This document shows positions 27,177 through 36,605 of a stretch of DNA of 39,198 nucleotides, piece after piece. Location: the NCBI GenBank assembly GCA_024279935.1, contig JAJRQZ010000144.1:1-39198 (forward strand). Direction: 5' to 3'. Below the pieces are notes generated by a model. It saw only the letters and a program-made list of their open reading frames with translations, made no database searches and was not told the origin of the DNA. The number at the start of each line of letters is the position of its first letter. The stretch's first letter is position 1. A program made the translations under genes and the position numbers. The DNA comes from Bacteroidota bacterium (GTDB lineage: Bacteria > Bacteroidota > Bacteroidia > Bacteroidales > F082).

Positions 27177-28685
27177 TTGGATATCTATAACCGTAAAAAA
27201 AGGTGGAAAATAGTATTGATCATTTTGGCTGTCATTATAATCAGTGCTTCTTTTTTTTATACGAATATAATCGTGAACCGTTTTGCCCAGGAAGAGAGAA
27301 AGAATGTTCAGCTTTTTGCCGCTGCAGTAAACCGCAAGGCGCAATTGGTGAATTTTACGGGAAACCTGTTCAAACAGCTTCAGGAGCAAGAGCACAAAAG
27401 AGTTGAGTTTCTGGCCAAGGTACACAGGCATTTGCTCGACGACAGTGTTTCGGACGACCTTACTTTTTATCTGGAGATCATATCGAACAACAAGACCATC
27501 CCTATAATCTATACTGACGAGGCAGGTAATATTCTAGATGCCAAGAACATCGACATCTCCGGCATAGGCAATTTGTTCGAGGATGTTGACTTGATGGAGG
27601 AGTTTAGCGCCTACAAGCCCATAGAGGTGAAAATAAGCGGTTTCAACAAGAATTACCTTTATTATAAGGACTCAAGGATATTCTCGGACCTCAAGGAAGT
27701 TTTAAACGACTACGTTTCTACATTTATTTCCGAAGTGGCCCTTAATTCCTCAAGCGTACCGGTTATCATTACCGACAGCACCCAAAGAAACGTATTGCAA
27801 TATGGCAGCTTAAGCGATGTTAAAATGCTGGACAGCGTTTATGTAAGGGATAAAATAGAGGAGATGCGAAGAGCCAACGACCCCATAAAAGCCGATTTTA
27901 AGGAACAGGGACTCAACTATGTTTTTTATCAGGATTCAGAACTGTTGACGATGATGAAGTATTTTCCCATTGCCCAGATTTTGATAATATCGGTTTTTGC
28001 CTTTATAGCATATTTGCTGTTCAGCTTTGCCAGAAAGTCGGAACAGAACAGGGTGTGGGCCGGGATGGCAAAGGAAACAGCACATCAAATCGGCACTCCC
28101 CTGTCGTCGATCATGGCATGGATGGAATTGTTGAAAATGGGCGAGGGCACCGCAGACCAGGCCGCGACTGAAATCTCCAAAGACATAAAACGGCTGGAAG
28201 TCATCACCGAAAGGTTTTCCAAGATAGGTTCCGTGCCGGAACTTGAAGATAACGATATCGTACAAGTATTGGTAAACAGTATAGAATATCTAAAAAAACG
28301 AACACCCCGGAAGGTGGAATACAAGTTGAACTTCGATACCGTGGCCGAAATTATCGTCCCCCTTAACCCTGCATTGTTTAGCTGGGTAATCGAAAACATC
28401 TGTAAAAACGCCATAGATGCGATGGAAGGAAACGGAATAATATCGCTCAGCATAAAAGAGGAGAGCAAAAATTTGCTCATCGACATATCAGATTCCGGAA
28501 AAGGCATTTCCTTAAGGGAACAAAAATCTATTTTCAACCCCGGATATACAAGCAAGAAACGTGGCTGGGGACTGGGTCTATCGCTGGCAAAAAGAATCAT
28601 CAACGAATATCATAAAGGAAGAATATTCGTGAAATCATCAACTTTGGGCAAAGGAAGCGTATTTAGGATTATCATCAGGAGATAA
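27177..28685 (+). CDS. membrane sensor histidine kinase
   Basis: 502 residues from TTG 27177. A first helix (~11-30), an extracytoplasmic sensor of ~230 residues with no recognised fold, and a second helix (~264-284) are followed by the H-box ETAHQIGTPLSS (phospho-accepting H303). The N-box is WVIENICKNAIDAME, G1 is DSGKGIS and G2 is GWGLGLSLAK. There is no obvious HAMP or PAS domain. No response-regulator gene is present nearby, so it is an orphan kinase in this window. It is divergent from the ABC exporter operon, which could be a regulatory target, though nothing shows this. Confidence 0.88.
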   Translation: MDIYNRKKRWKIVLIILAVIIISASFFYTNIIVNRFAQEERKNVQLFAAAVNRKAQLVNFTGNLFKQLQEQEHKRVEFLAKVHRHLLDDSVSDDLTFYLEIISNNKTIPIIYTDEAGNILDAKNIDISGIGNLFEDVDLMEEFSAYKPIEVKISGFNKNYLYYKDSRIFSDLKEVLNDYVSTFISEVALNSSSVPVIITDSTQRNVLQYGSLSDVKMLDSVYVRDKIEEMRRANDPIKADFKEQGLNYVFYQDSELLTMMKYFPIAQILIISVFAFIAYLLFSFARKSEQNRVWAGMAKETAHQIGTPLSSIMAWMELLKMGEGTADQAATEISKDIKRLEVITERFSKIGSVPELEDNDIVQVLVNSIEYLKKRTPRKVEYKLNFDTVAEIIVPLNPALFSWVIENICKNAIDAMEGNGIISLSIKEESKNLLIDISDSGKGISLREQKSIFNPGYTSKKRGWGLGLSLAKRIINEYHKGRIFVKSSTLGKGSVFRIIIRR

Positions 28686-28854
28686 TTGCCTTTAATGCTT
28701 ATGTCCGATATATCCACAGCCATGTTCGTTTCCGTACAAAATATAGTGTGGCGAAATCCAATAAGTTGTTTAAAGTATTGATATCCAATATCATATAGTT
28801 GATGGTATAATTTATGTTGTATTTTACGGATTATTTTAATACAAAAATTCAAAA

Positions 28855-31110
28855 ATGAAGAAGTTTACTTATTTTATCGTCGCATTGTTAATGCTTTCAG
28901 GCATAAGGCTAAAAGCCGATGAAGGAATGTGGTTGCCAATGTTTATCGACAGGTTGAACTATGTAGATATGCAGAAAAAAGGTCTCCAGCTTACGCCTGA
29001 GGAAATCTACAGTGTCAACCATTCCAGCTTGAAAGATGCAATTGTAGGCCTTTCGAACGAACCAGCCCCGCAAGGTTATTTTTGTACTGGTGAAATGGTA
29101 TCCTCCCAAGGCCTGTTGTTTACCAACCATCACTGCGGATTCGATGCAATTCAAAAGCACTCGACTGTCGAGCACGATTATCTGGCCGACGGCTTTTGGT
29201 CGATGAGCCTTGACGAAGAACTGCCGAACGAAAACCTAACGGCTTCGTTTTTAATTAGAATGGAGGACGTTACCGACAGCATACTTCCGTTTATTAACGA
29301 TACTCTTGAGGGCCATGCGCGCACTGCTGCCATTAAGGAAATAACTTCAAGATTGAAAAAAAGAGCATCCGAAGACGGAAAATATAATATTGTAGTTAAA
29401 AGTTTCTTTGAAGGAAATGAATACTATCTATTTGTATATCAGGTTTATAAAGATGTAAGACTGGTTGGCGCCCCTCCATCTTCCATTGGGAAGTACGGCG
29501 GTGATACCGACAATTGGATGTGGCCCAGGCATACTGGCGACTTTTCAATTTTCAGGGTTTATACGGCTCCCGACGGAAGCCCGGCAGAATACTCGGAAGA
29601 TAATGTGCCCATGGTGCCGAAACACCACCTACCTGTTTCCCTCGACGGAGTTAAGGAAGGCGATTTTTCCATGATATGGGGATTCCCAGGTAGCACCGAC
29701 CGTTATTTGACTGCCGACGGCGTTTCGTTCAAGACAGATTATTATTTTCCTCCCCTGATAAAGGTTTTCGGCAAAAAACTGGAAACATGGAAAACGCACA
29801 TGGATGCCGACAAGGAAGTGAAAATAAAATATGCCTCGAAATATGCCATGATAGCCAACTCATGGAAATATTTCATCGGGCAGACGCGAGGCGTTAAAAA
29901 CCTGGATGTCGTAGGACAGAAAAAGCAATATGAGGAGAAATTCACGCAGTGGGTTAATGCAGATACAGCACGGAAAAATAAATATGGAAACATTATAGCC
30001 GATATAAATGCCGGGATCAAGGAACAGTCGGACGGGATTACCCCGTTGATTTATGCTAGCATTAGCGGTATCAGCGGCAGCGGTATCGTTAGCTATGCGC
30101 AGCAGTTTTCCGGTTTGGAAAGCAAGATGGACAAAATAAAAAAGGAAAAGGACAAGAAGAAAAAAGCCAAACTTGGGGAGAAACTGACAAAGATGACCGA
30201 GGGACTGACAGAAGGTGTTCAGGAGCATTTTAAGGATTACGACATGGCCACCGACAGGGACGTATTCGCCGAAATGACAAAGTTGTATTATCAAAACTTA
30301 ACTGCCGATGCATATCCCGAGCTGTTAGTTGAACTGCATAAAAAGTTCAAGGGCGATTTCAATGCCATTGCGGATTATGTGTTTGAGAAATCGGTTTTCG
30401 GCGATACTACCAAAACCAAGGCTTTTCTTTTGGATCCCAGTTTGAAAACACTTAAGAAAGACCCGGCGTTTGTTTTAAGCCAGCAGTTCATGGCATATTT
30501 AATGACGGCTTCGCAGAACTACCGCAAAGACAACTCAAGAATGTCGAAGGCGGAAAGGTTGTATATGCAGGCCATGCGCGAGATGGAGCCTGAGAGATAT
30601 TTTTACCCAAATGCCAACTCGACCATGCGCTTTACTTACGGACAAGTACTCAAATACTACCCTGCCGACGCCGTAACCTATGATTATGTTACACATCTCA
30701 GCGGGGTTATGGAAAAGGAAGACCCCGACAACGATGAGTTTATTGTTGCCCCCAAGCTGAAAGAACTTTACCAAAAGAAGGATTATGGCCCTTACGCCAA
30801 CGATGACGGACGCATGGTTGTTTGTTTCTTGACAAACAACGACATAACAGGAGGGAACTCAGGTTCGCCTGTAATGAATGGGAAGGGCGAGCTTATCGGC
30901 CTTGCCTTCGACGGCAACTGGGAAGCCATGAGCAGCGATATCGCCTTTGCGCCAAAATTGCAGCGCACCATTGTTGCCGATGTCCGTTATGTGTTGTTTA
31001 TCATCGATAAATTTGCCGGCGACACGCGCTTGATCGATGAGCTTACCATACATAAAAATATGCCTCAACCTGAAAGAGTTGATATTATTGAGGAAGTACC
31101 TACAGAATAA
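28855..31110 (+). CDS. family S46 dipeptidyl-peptidase (DPP7/DPP11-like)
   Basis: 751 residues. A signal peptide ends at ~21 and the mature protein begins DEGMWLPM, as in Porphyromonas DPP7 and DPP11. The chymotrypsin-like triad is visible as H93 (TNHHCG), D219 (GGDTDNWMWPRH; D217 is the alternative) and S669 (GGNSGSP). A helical insert (~350-580) carries a Lys-rich coiled stretch (~420-450), making it slightly longer than usual. The enzyme removes dipeptides from peptides in the periplasm, feeding amino-acid metabolism. I do not assign DPP7 versus DPP11 specificity. It is monocistronic with its own terminator. Confidence 0.92.
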   Translation: MKKFTYFIVALLMLSGIRLKADEGMWLPMFIDRLNYVDMQKKGLQLTPEEIYSVNHSSLKDAIVGLSNEPAPQGYFCTGEMVSSQGLLFTNHHCGFDAIQKHSTVEHDYLADGFWSMSLDEELPNENLTASFLIRMEDVTDSILPFINDTLEGHARTAAIKEITSRLKKRASEDGKYNIVVKSFFEGNEYYLFVYQVYKDVRLVGAPPSSIGKYGGDTDNWMWPRHTGDFSIFRVYTAPDGSPAEYSEDNVPMVPKHHLPVSLDGVKEGDFSMIWGFPGSTDRYLTADGVSFKTDYYFPPLIKVFGKKLETWKTHMDADKEVKIKYASKYAMIANSWKYFIGQTRGVKNLDVVGQKKQYEEKFTQWVNADTARKNKYGNIIADINAGIKEQSDGITPLIYASISGISGSGIVSYAQQFSGLESKMDKIKKEKDKKKKAKLGEKLTKMTEGLTEGVQEHFKDYDMATDRDVFAEMTKLYYQNLTADAYPELLVELHKKFKGDFNAIADYVFEKSVFGDTTKTKAFLLDPSLKTLKKDPAFVLSQQFMAYLMTASQNYRKDNSRMSKAERLYMQAMREMEPERYFYPNANSTMRFTYGQVLKYYPADAVTYDYVTHLSGVMEKEDPDNDEFIVAPKLKELYQKKDYGPYANDDGRMVVCFLTNNDITGGNSGSPVMNGKGELIGLAFDGNWEAMSSDIAFAPKLQRTIVADVRYVLFIIDKFAGDTRLIDELTIHKNMPQPERVDIIEEVPTE

Positions 31111-31162
31111 ACATTACACAAAAACAATTTTAAATAACATTTAAGGTTAATTTCTTTTTTGT

Positions 31163-31197
31163 AAAAGCCTGTCTCTCCCGCAAGACAGGCTTTTTAT
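31163..31197 (+). terminator. terminator of the S46 peptidase gene
   Basis: AAAAGCCTGTCT pairs with AGACAGGCTTTT around an 8-base loop (CTCCCGCA), with a T-run in the 3' arm. It lies ~50 bp after the stop at 31110. Confidence 0.85.
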
Positions 31198-31245
31198 AAT
31201 TTATAATATGATTTGCGTAGTAAATTTTTAATGAAAATTATTAGG

Positions 31246-31264
31246 ATATGACCAGTCGTCATAT
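31246..31264. promoter_or_regulatory. second copy of the TetR operator, downstream of tetR
   Basis: ATATGAC (31246-31252) and GTCATAT (31258-31264) form a 7-bp inverted repeat around CAGTC. The 15-bp core ATGACCAGTCGTCAT is identical to the copy in the tetR promoter. It sits 5 bp beyond the tetR stop. No promoter of the phylum type overlaps it, so its target is unclear. Confidence 0.6.
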
Positions 31265-31269
31265 AAATG

Positions 31270-31854
31270 TTATTTCAATAATTTGTCGAAAACTACATTA
31301 TAGAATTTCCACAAGGCCTCGGTGTTCTTATCGGCTTTCATCCTTATGACCGAACCCTGCCAGCTATTGTAAACAAAGTTTGCCAGCAGGGCAGTATTTA
31401 AGTTTTCATCAATTTCGTTTTGCTGTTTGGCATTGTTGAGGCAACTTTCAAAAATGGCAGTTATTTCTTCAAAACCTTGCTTGACTTTTTTTTGGAACGC
31501 CTCGCTCCTATCAGCCATCTCCATGGTTAAGTTACTCATTAAACAGCCTTTGGAACAATTTTGAATGTTGTTTTGTTCTTCAATAAAGTCGATAAAAAAT
31601 TTCTTTAAATTTATCAAAGGCGATTTGTCCTCGTTCAAAAGAGCCTGTTCCATTTGTGTTTTATTGATGGAGTGGTAGTAATCGAGCACACTTATACCAA
31701 ACTCTTCCTTGCTCTTGAAATGGTTATAAAACGAACCCTTTGGGATATCGGTTTTTTGTGTTATTTCGTTGATGCCGGTGGCGCCGTAACCTTTTTCGTA
31801 AAAAAGGAAATGACCACTTTTTACTATATCTTCTTTAAATATCCTGCGCTTCAT
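31270..31854 (-). CDS. TetR/AcrR-family transcriptional regulator
   Basis: 194 residues. The N-terminal helix-turn-helix spans ~8-55, with YGATGINEITQKTDIPKGSFYNHFKSKEEF, the form seen in AcrR/NemR/YxaF-like members; it is followed by a C-terminal ligand-binding domain (TetR_C) with a Cys in NCSKGC (~97-102). The start ATG is only 4 bases after the -7 box, so the mRNA may be leaderless or nearly so. A 15-bp palindrome lies inside the promoter spacer, implying autorepression. Regulated genes other than itself are not clear. NemR-type Cys sensing of electrophiles is possible but not shown. Confidence 0.85.
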   Translation of the reverse strand: MKRRIFKEDIVKSGHFLFYEKGYGATGINEITQKTDIPKGSFYNHFKSKEEFGISVLDYYHSINKTQMEQALLNEDKSPLINLKKFFIDFIEEQNNIQNCSKGCLMSNLTMEMADRSEAFQKKVKQGFEEITAIFESCLNNAKQQNEIDENLNTALLANFVYNSWQGSVIRMKADKNTEALWKFYNVVFDKLLK

Positions 31855-31858
31855 CCTG

Positions 31859-31890
31859 CAAAGTTAATGACCAGTCGTCATATTTGCAAA
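31859..31890 (-). promoter_or_regulatory. tetR promoter with embedded operator
   Basis: On the minus strand TTTG (31887-31890), 20 bases, then TAACTTTG (31859-31866) match the Bacteroidota promoter consensus exactly. The palindrome ATGACCAGTCGTCAT (31867-31881) fills the spacer next to the -7 box, an ideal position for repression. The tetR ATG begins 4 bases after the -7 box. Confidence 0.8.
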
Positions 31891-31927
31891 TTTTTTTTGT
31901 TTTTGTTGATTGGTTGATATCGGGCTC

Positions 31928-32632
31928 TCAGCGCAAACCTTTAACCCTTGGCTTCCCGGCAATAAAATCCTTTAGGTAAAAAGGTTCGAAATAAGCCAGG
32001 TCCTCGAAATTGCTTTCGGAAAATTTACGCTCTGACAATTGGCTCATAAATCGGGAGCTTGGGAAAAAGTCGTCGAGGAAAATAGCGTTTGTGCTGTTGC
32101 TTAGGACTTCCTTGCATTTTGCCGCCCCGTCGCCACCGAAAACGATTTTGTAATTCGTGAGCTCATCGGCAAATGAATCTTCATCGATTATCTCTGCTTT
32201 TATTTTGCGGATCATGCTCAAATCGGAAGAATACAGTGCTGAATAGACCTCCATTCGCCTGGCGTCTATCATGGGGCAAAAAACAGTTTTCTCGTCATCT
32301 TTGTTTTCCGCTTTTTGGATCATACCGACGGCCATGGCCTCCAGTGTAGTAATTGCGATAAGGGGTTTGTCTAGCGAGTAGCACAATCCCTTGGCCGTGG
32401 AAACACCTATGCGGAGCCCCGTATAGGAACCCGGGCCCTTGCTTACCGAAACGGCATCTAAATCTTGGAATTCATATCCCTGATCGCTAATAAGTTGTTG
32501 AGTGAAAATCGTGAGCAGCCCGGCATGCGAGTTCTTGGTGTGCGACTCTTTGATGGCTTCTGTTTGCCCGTTCACGGCTAAGGATACAGAACATACCCGG
32601 GTAGAGGTTTCTATGTTAAGTATCAACGCCAT
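31928..32632 (-). CDS. tsaB: tRNA t6A synthesis protein TsaB
   Basis: 234 residues. The ASKHA-fold start ILNIETSTRVCSVSL, the NSHAGLL segment and SKGPGSYTGLRIGVSTAKGL are typical of TsaB (YeaZ). TsaB is the scaffold partner of TsaD in making threonylcarbamoyl-adenosine at position 37 of ANN-decoding tRNAs, an essential cytoplasmic function. It lies 1 bp after the adaptor stop, so it is probably carried on the tolC-adaptor transcript. tsaD and tsaE are not in the window. Confidence 0.93.
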   Translation of the reverse strand: MALILNIETSTRVCSVSLAVNGQTEAIKESHTKNSHAGLLTIFTQQLISDQGYEFQDLDAVSVSKGPGSYTGLRIGVSTAKGLCYSLDKPLIAITTLEAMAVGMIQKAENKDDEKTVFCPMIDARRMEVYSALYSSDLSMIRKIKAEIIDEDSFADELTNYKIVFGGDGAAKCKEVLSNSTNAIFLDDFFPSSRFMSQLSERKFSESNFEDLAYFEPFYLKDFIAGKPRVKGLR

Positions 32633-32633
32633 T

Positions 32634-34001
32634 TTATTTAACCTCGCTCTTGAACAGCTCCTTTTTATCTACTTTTTCGACCTCGTCGTTGTTTTTCAAT
32701 GTTTTCGACACAGCCCTGTAAGGTGAGACAATTACTTCATCGCCCTTTTTTATGCCGCTTACTATTTGAATATAGGTGTTGTCCTGGATTCCCGTTTCCA
32801 CTTTCTTTAGTTTGGCAATACCATCCTGATAAACAAATACATATTCTTGGATATCTTCTTTTTCCTTATTTATTTCCTCATCCTCTTTTCCTTTGTTTTC
32901 CTCCCGGCGCTCACGGTACGATTTTAGTCTTCCGGTTGTGTCGGCCCTGGTTGTAACAGCCTGTATGGGAACCGTGAGTATGTTTGGCGCCGTTTCGGTT
33001 TGAATTTCGACCGTTGCCGACATGCCTGGCCGGAAAGGTGAGGAAATAGCACTGTTTTTCTTGATCAAGTCCGCATAGGATTCTTTCAGCATCAAGATCT
33101 TGACATCGAAATTAGTTACCTGGTCGGCACTGACGCCAACAGTATTCGCCGATGTTGCAATTTCGGTTACCAAACCTTTAAATTCCTTGTCGAGATATGC
33201 GTCCACCTCGATAATTGCGGTATCCATGAGAGTTACCCTGACTATGTCGTTTTCGTTGACCTCGACGTTAACTTCAAGCACGTCGAGATTGGCTATGCGC
33301 ATAATCTCCGTACCGGCAGAGAATTGCGACGCACCGGTAACTCTTTCGCCTTCCTCAACTATTAATTTGGAAACCGTTCCGTCGTTCGGGGCATAAATAC
33401 TTGTTCTGTCAAGGTTTTCTTTGGCTTCCCTGACCGATGCCCTGGCACTGCTTACCTGAAACTGACTCGATTTCAAGTTCTCCTGAGCGGCTATAACATC
33501 TGCTTTTGCCACTTCGTACAATGAAGTCGCAGCGTCGAAATCAGATTTAGAGATAACGTCTTTTTCAAACAATGTTTGGCTTCGCTTAAAATCGAGTTCC
33601 GATTTGTTGAATTGCGACCTGCTCTGGGCGAGCCTTGCCTTTGCGTTTGCCTCGTTGGCTTGCGCTGTTTTCAGGGCTGCCTCTATTTTCTCGTATGTGG
33701 AAATATATATTTCGGGATCTATTTTTGCCAATTGGTCCCCTTTTTTGACAAAGTCCCCTTCTTTTACAAATAGGCGCACGACCTCCCCTGAAATATAAGG
33801 GCTTATTTTAATGTCTTTGGCAGGTTGTATCTTGCCGTTGGCCGAAACGGTCTCCACCAGCGTCCTGAGTTCGGCTGTCTCTGTCGCGACCTTAGTTGCT
33901 TTTGAGCCTTGGCCTTTTTTCACGGCCATTACGACTAATAATATCAGCACCAAAGCAGATGCTATTATTAACCAGAGTTTTTTATTGCGGGGCTTTGCCA
34001 T
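32634..34001 (-). CDS. HlyD/MacA-type periplasmic adaptor subunit
   Basis: 455 residues. A membrane anchor lies at ~8-26. Split lipoyl halves follow (IKISPYISGEVVRLFVKEGDFVKKGDQL; STIYAPNDGTVSKLIVEEGE-like), with a long coiled-coil hairpin between them at ~95-190. A beta-barrel domain and an MP domain complete it. A charged Glu/Lys insert lies at ~375-400 in the C-terminal domain. It would link an inner-membrane transporter to the TolC channel encoded 70 bp upstream. No transporter is in this unit, unlike the usual Bacteroidota order TolC-adaptor-permease. It could serve the MacB-type permeases encoded ~8 kb away. Confidence 0.87.
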   Translation of the reverse strand: MAKPRNKKLWLIIASALVLILLVVMAVKKGQGSKATKVATETAELRTLVETVSANGKIQPAKDIKISPYISGEVVRLFVKEGDFVKKGDQLAKIDPEIYISTYEKIEAALKTAQANEANAKARLAQSRSQFNKSELDFKRSQTLFEKDVISKSDFDAATSLYEVAKADVIAAQENLKSSQFQVSSARASVREAKENLDRTSIYAPNDGTVSKLIVEEGERVTGASQFSAGTEIMRIANLDVLEVNVEVNENDIVRVTLMDTAIIEVDAYLDKEFKGLVTEIATSANTVGVSADQVTNFDVKILMLKESYADLIKKNSAISSPFRPGMSATVEIQTETAPNILTVPIQAVTTRADTTGRLKSYRERREENKGKEDEEINKEKEDIQEYVFVYQDGIAKLKKVETGIQDNTYIQIVSGIKKGDEVIVSPYRAVSKTLKNNDEVEKVDKKELFKSEVK

Positions 34002-34071
34002 AAGAGTATTTTTATCTTTTTATAATGCGTAAAATTAATCTAAATCATTTAAACTTGTGAATTATCGGAAC

Positions 34072-35466
34072 TTATTCCGAAATGATGGCGATATCAGATA
34101 AAGTTAATTGTTTTCCCAAATAAAAATCAAGTATTTTAGTTTTAAAGATATAGTCGAATTTTGCTGACGACAGATCCGATTCGGCGTTGGCCAATTGTAT
34201 TTTCGATACGTTATAATCGGTGGCGTTTACCATGCCCACATTAAATTTCTCCTCGGTATATTTAAAGGATTCCGTCAAGGCGTCAACGGATTTTTTGCGT
34301 GCCAAGAATGTTTGATATGCACCTAAGGCATCGGCATAAGCCGACTCGATGTTTTTACGGAGCTTGTTTTTCTCCAGCTGAAGGTCGATGCTGGCGTTTT
34401 CGAAAAAGATTTTTGATTTTTTGATATTTGTAGAAACCTGATATCCGTTGAAAATAGGTATCGACAAGCCGAAAACTATCGAGCCGTCGCGATTGTCGAT
34501 AAACTGATCTGAAAATGGGCGGGTTTCGCCATAAATCGGGAAACCTCCCGGGGTTTCGCCAATTTTCTCCAGTATTTGATCTGAATATAAGGTGCCCAAC
34601 GAACCCGAAGCGAAAACGCGAGGGCTCCTGGCGCCTTTGGAAATAGCGAGAGTGCGTCCTGCACTTCGCAATTTGAGCTCAGCACTTTTAATCTCTGGCA
34701 TCAGAGAAAGGGATTTGTTATAAATCATGTCAACCGGCATCATGTTTGGCGTCGATTTGATTTCGAGCTTAGGTTTTTCTATATCAAACTCCATAGTTGC
34801 TTCCAGGTCGAGCAATTGCATAAGGTCGAGGTAAGATAACATAAGCTTGTTCTTGTTGCTTATCAAAGTGGCCTCCTCAGTTGCCCCCTGGGCCTGAATG
34901 TCATAGAGGTTTCCTTTTGCCTTTGCACCTGCCTCCACTTGTTTTTTAGTCCTGGCAATTTGTTCGTTCGATATGTCAACTTGTCTCTGCGAATTATTTA
35001 CCAGCTCCAGGTTAAACAAAATCAACAAATATGCCGAGGCAACGTTCAGTGACATATCGTTCCTGATCTTGTCTGAATCGTATTTGGCTGCCAGATAGTC
35101 GAATTGCGCCTTTCTGATATTATTTACTTGTTGTAAGCCGTTAAATAAAGTTACATCCGTGCTAACATTGAAAAAAGCGCGCTGTGTTTGCTGTGTCGCA
35201 TATATATTGGTCTGTGGGTCAGGAGCCCGTCCCCAACCGAAGTTCTGCGACAAGGAGCCGTTGACCGACGGGGCTATGCTCAATTTTCGCTGAGACAAGT
35301 CGTAATTTGCCGATTCCACCCCCAATTTGCTTTGCTTTATATAAAGGTTGTTCTCGTATGCATAAGCTATGCATTCCTCGAGAGTCCATTGTTTTTGTGC
35401 TATTATCGCAACGCTAAAAAACAAGAGGCCGAATATAATCAACAGAAATAAGCCTTTTTTATTCAT
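34072..35466 (-). CDS. TolC-family outer-membrane efflux protein
   Basis: 464 residues. The signal peptide ends near AIIAQ (~23), then WTLEECIAYAYENN, the standard OEP start. Two internally repeated halves of long helices are visible, with NYDLSQRKL and ATDYNVSKIQLANAESDL repeats. As a trimer it forms the outer-membrane channel and periplasmic tunnel of tripartite exporters. It is the first gene of the unit tolC-adaptor-tsaB. A TATATTTG box lies ~52 bp upstream. Confidence 0.9.
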   Translation of the reverse strand: MNKKGLFLLIIFGLLFFSVAIIAQKQWTLEECIAYAYENNLYIKQSKLGVESANYDLSQRKLSIAPSVNGSLSQNFGWGRAPDPQTNIYATQQTQRAFFNVSTDVTLFNGLQQVNNIRKAQFDYLAAKYDSDKIRNDMSLNVASAYLLILFNLELVNNSQRQVDISNEQIARTKKQVEAGAKAKGNLYDIQAQGATEEATLISNKNKLMLSYLDLMQLLDLEATMEFDIEKPKLEIKSTPNMMPVDMIYNKSLSLMPEIKSAELKLRSAGRTLAISKGARSPRVFASGSLGTLYSDQILEKIGETPGGFPIYGETRPFSDQFIDNRDGSIVFGLSIPIFNGYQVSTNIKKSKIFFENASIDLQLEKNKLRKNIESAYADALGAYQTFLARKKSVDALTESFKYTEEKFNVGMVNATDYNVSKIQLANAESDLSSAKFDYIFKTKILDFYLGKQLTLSDIAIISE

Positions 35467-35517
35467 TATATTAGTTTTTCGGTATTAACGGAAATGTTCT
35501 CATCCAAAAACATGCCA

Positions 35518-35525
35518 CAAATATA
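35518..35525 (-). promoter_or_regulatory. -7 element (TATATTTG) upstream of the TolC gene
   Basis: Matches TAnnTTTG on the minus strand, 52 bp before the start. The nearest TTG is only 13 bp upstream, so the -33 box is not convincing. Otherwise the 35467-35762 intergenic region holds only AT-rich sequence and the divergent promoter of the next gene. Confidence 0.4.
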
Positions 35526-35737
35526 ACCGATTGGACATCAATTTAGTATTTAAATTATGTTAAATGATTAACATAATCTTTTTAATTGTTTGTTGTCCGT
35601 TATAAAACAGCTGTGTACGTAATTGACCATTTATTAAAATGTGGATCCCTACCGTAAAAGCCCGACCTTAAATCAACGAAAAAACATCCCGGCTATAATA
35701 AATTGCATGTTCGTATAGTTTAATCGGCCACAAAATA

Positions 35738-35745
35738 TATTTTTG
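35738..35745 (+). promoter_or_regulatory. -7 element (TATTTTTG) upstream of the DUF2807 lipoprotein
   Basis: Exact TAnnTTTG match 18 bp before the ATG at 35763. No TTTG stands at the expected -33 distance. Confidence 0.4.
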
Positions 35746-35762
35746 CAAGACAAAACCTGTTT

Positions 35763-36500
35763 ATGCGATTGTTCAATATCTTTATGTTGTTAATAATAAT
35801 ATCGGCTTTTCAGTCGTGCAAGAAAAAAAATATCGCCGATTGTTTTAAAAGTACTGGTGAAATTACCGAACAATGGCGAAAAACCGACAATATTGCAAAG
35901 ATAATTATCCGCGACAACATAAACGTAATGTTGATTCCCTCTGATTCGTCAGGTGTGCTCATCAGTGCCGGGCAAAACATCATCGATAAAATACTAACTG
36001 ATATAAATGCCGACACCCTTGATATCTCGAATACCAACTCGTGCAATTGGGTAAGGGATTTCAGTATCCCCGTTACGGCCAAGATTTATATCGATAATAT
36101 TTGTGAATTGGATTATAGGTCGATAGGGGATGTGAGCTGCTCTGACACGCTTCGCAGCGACAGCCTTAAAATTAACGTTTTTGAGGGGGCTGGCACATTG
36201 AATGTCTTGGTTAATTCCCCTTTCGTCATCTCGGCCATCCATTATGGCACCGCCGACATCAAGTTGTCGGGGATTTGCAAGTTGTCGCAGGTTTATTCGG
36301 CAAGCTTTGGCTTGATAGACAATAGGGGTTTCGTATGCCAACAAGTTTATGTTATAAATAAATCGAGCAATGACATTTACGTTAATGCTCAAAAATCGCT
36401 TAGTGCTTCCATTCGGGGAATAGGGAATATTTATTATAAGGGCAAGCCTGACATTTCCCTCGACAACCCGGGAAGCGGGAAACTGGTCGATTTAAACTAA
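35763..36500 (+). CDS. DUF2807 (head GIN-domain) lipoprotein
   Basis: 245 residues. Lipobox AFQSC places the lipidated cysteine at 19. From ~40 the sequence repeats short beta-strands (IIIRDNINVMLIPSDSSGV, LDISNT, LDYRSIGDVSCSDTL, LSGICKL...) typical of DUF2807, a right-handed beta-helix-like domain found in many Bacteroidota lipoproteins. It ends with the family's SGIGNIYYKGKPDI-like segment (here RGIGNIYYKGKPDI). The role is unknown, probably envelope-related. It is monocistronic. Confidence 0.8.
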   Translation: MRLFNIFMLLIIISAFQSCKKKNIADCFKSTGEITEQWRKTDNIAKIIIRDNINVMLIPSDSSGVLISAGQNIIDKILTDINADTLDISNTNSCNWVRDFSIPVTAKIYIDNICELDYRSIGDVSCSDTLRSDSLKINVFEGAGTLNVLVNSPFVISAIHYGTADIKLSGICKLSQVYSASFGLIDNRGFVCQQVYVINKSSNDIYVNAQKSLSASIRGIGNIYYKGKPDISLDNPGSGKLVDLN

Positions 36501-36605
36501 TAAACCTGTAAGGCGATGATAAACAACGATGTATGAAAGTGTGGCGTATCCACCAAATAGGTATTTAAATATGTCTTAACTTTATCGTTTATAAATTTAA
36601 GAATA

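Noticed and set aside
26172-28685. ABC exporter plus histidine kinase as a Bce-type peptide-sensing module
   Set aside because: The kinase has a large extracytoplasmic sensor and there is no response regulator; the permeases are MacB-type with ~4 helices, not 10-helix BceB-type.
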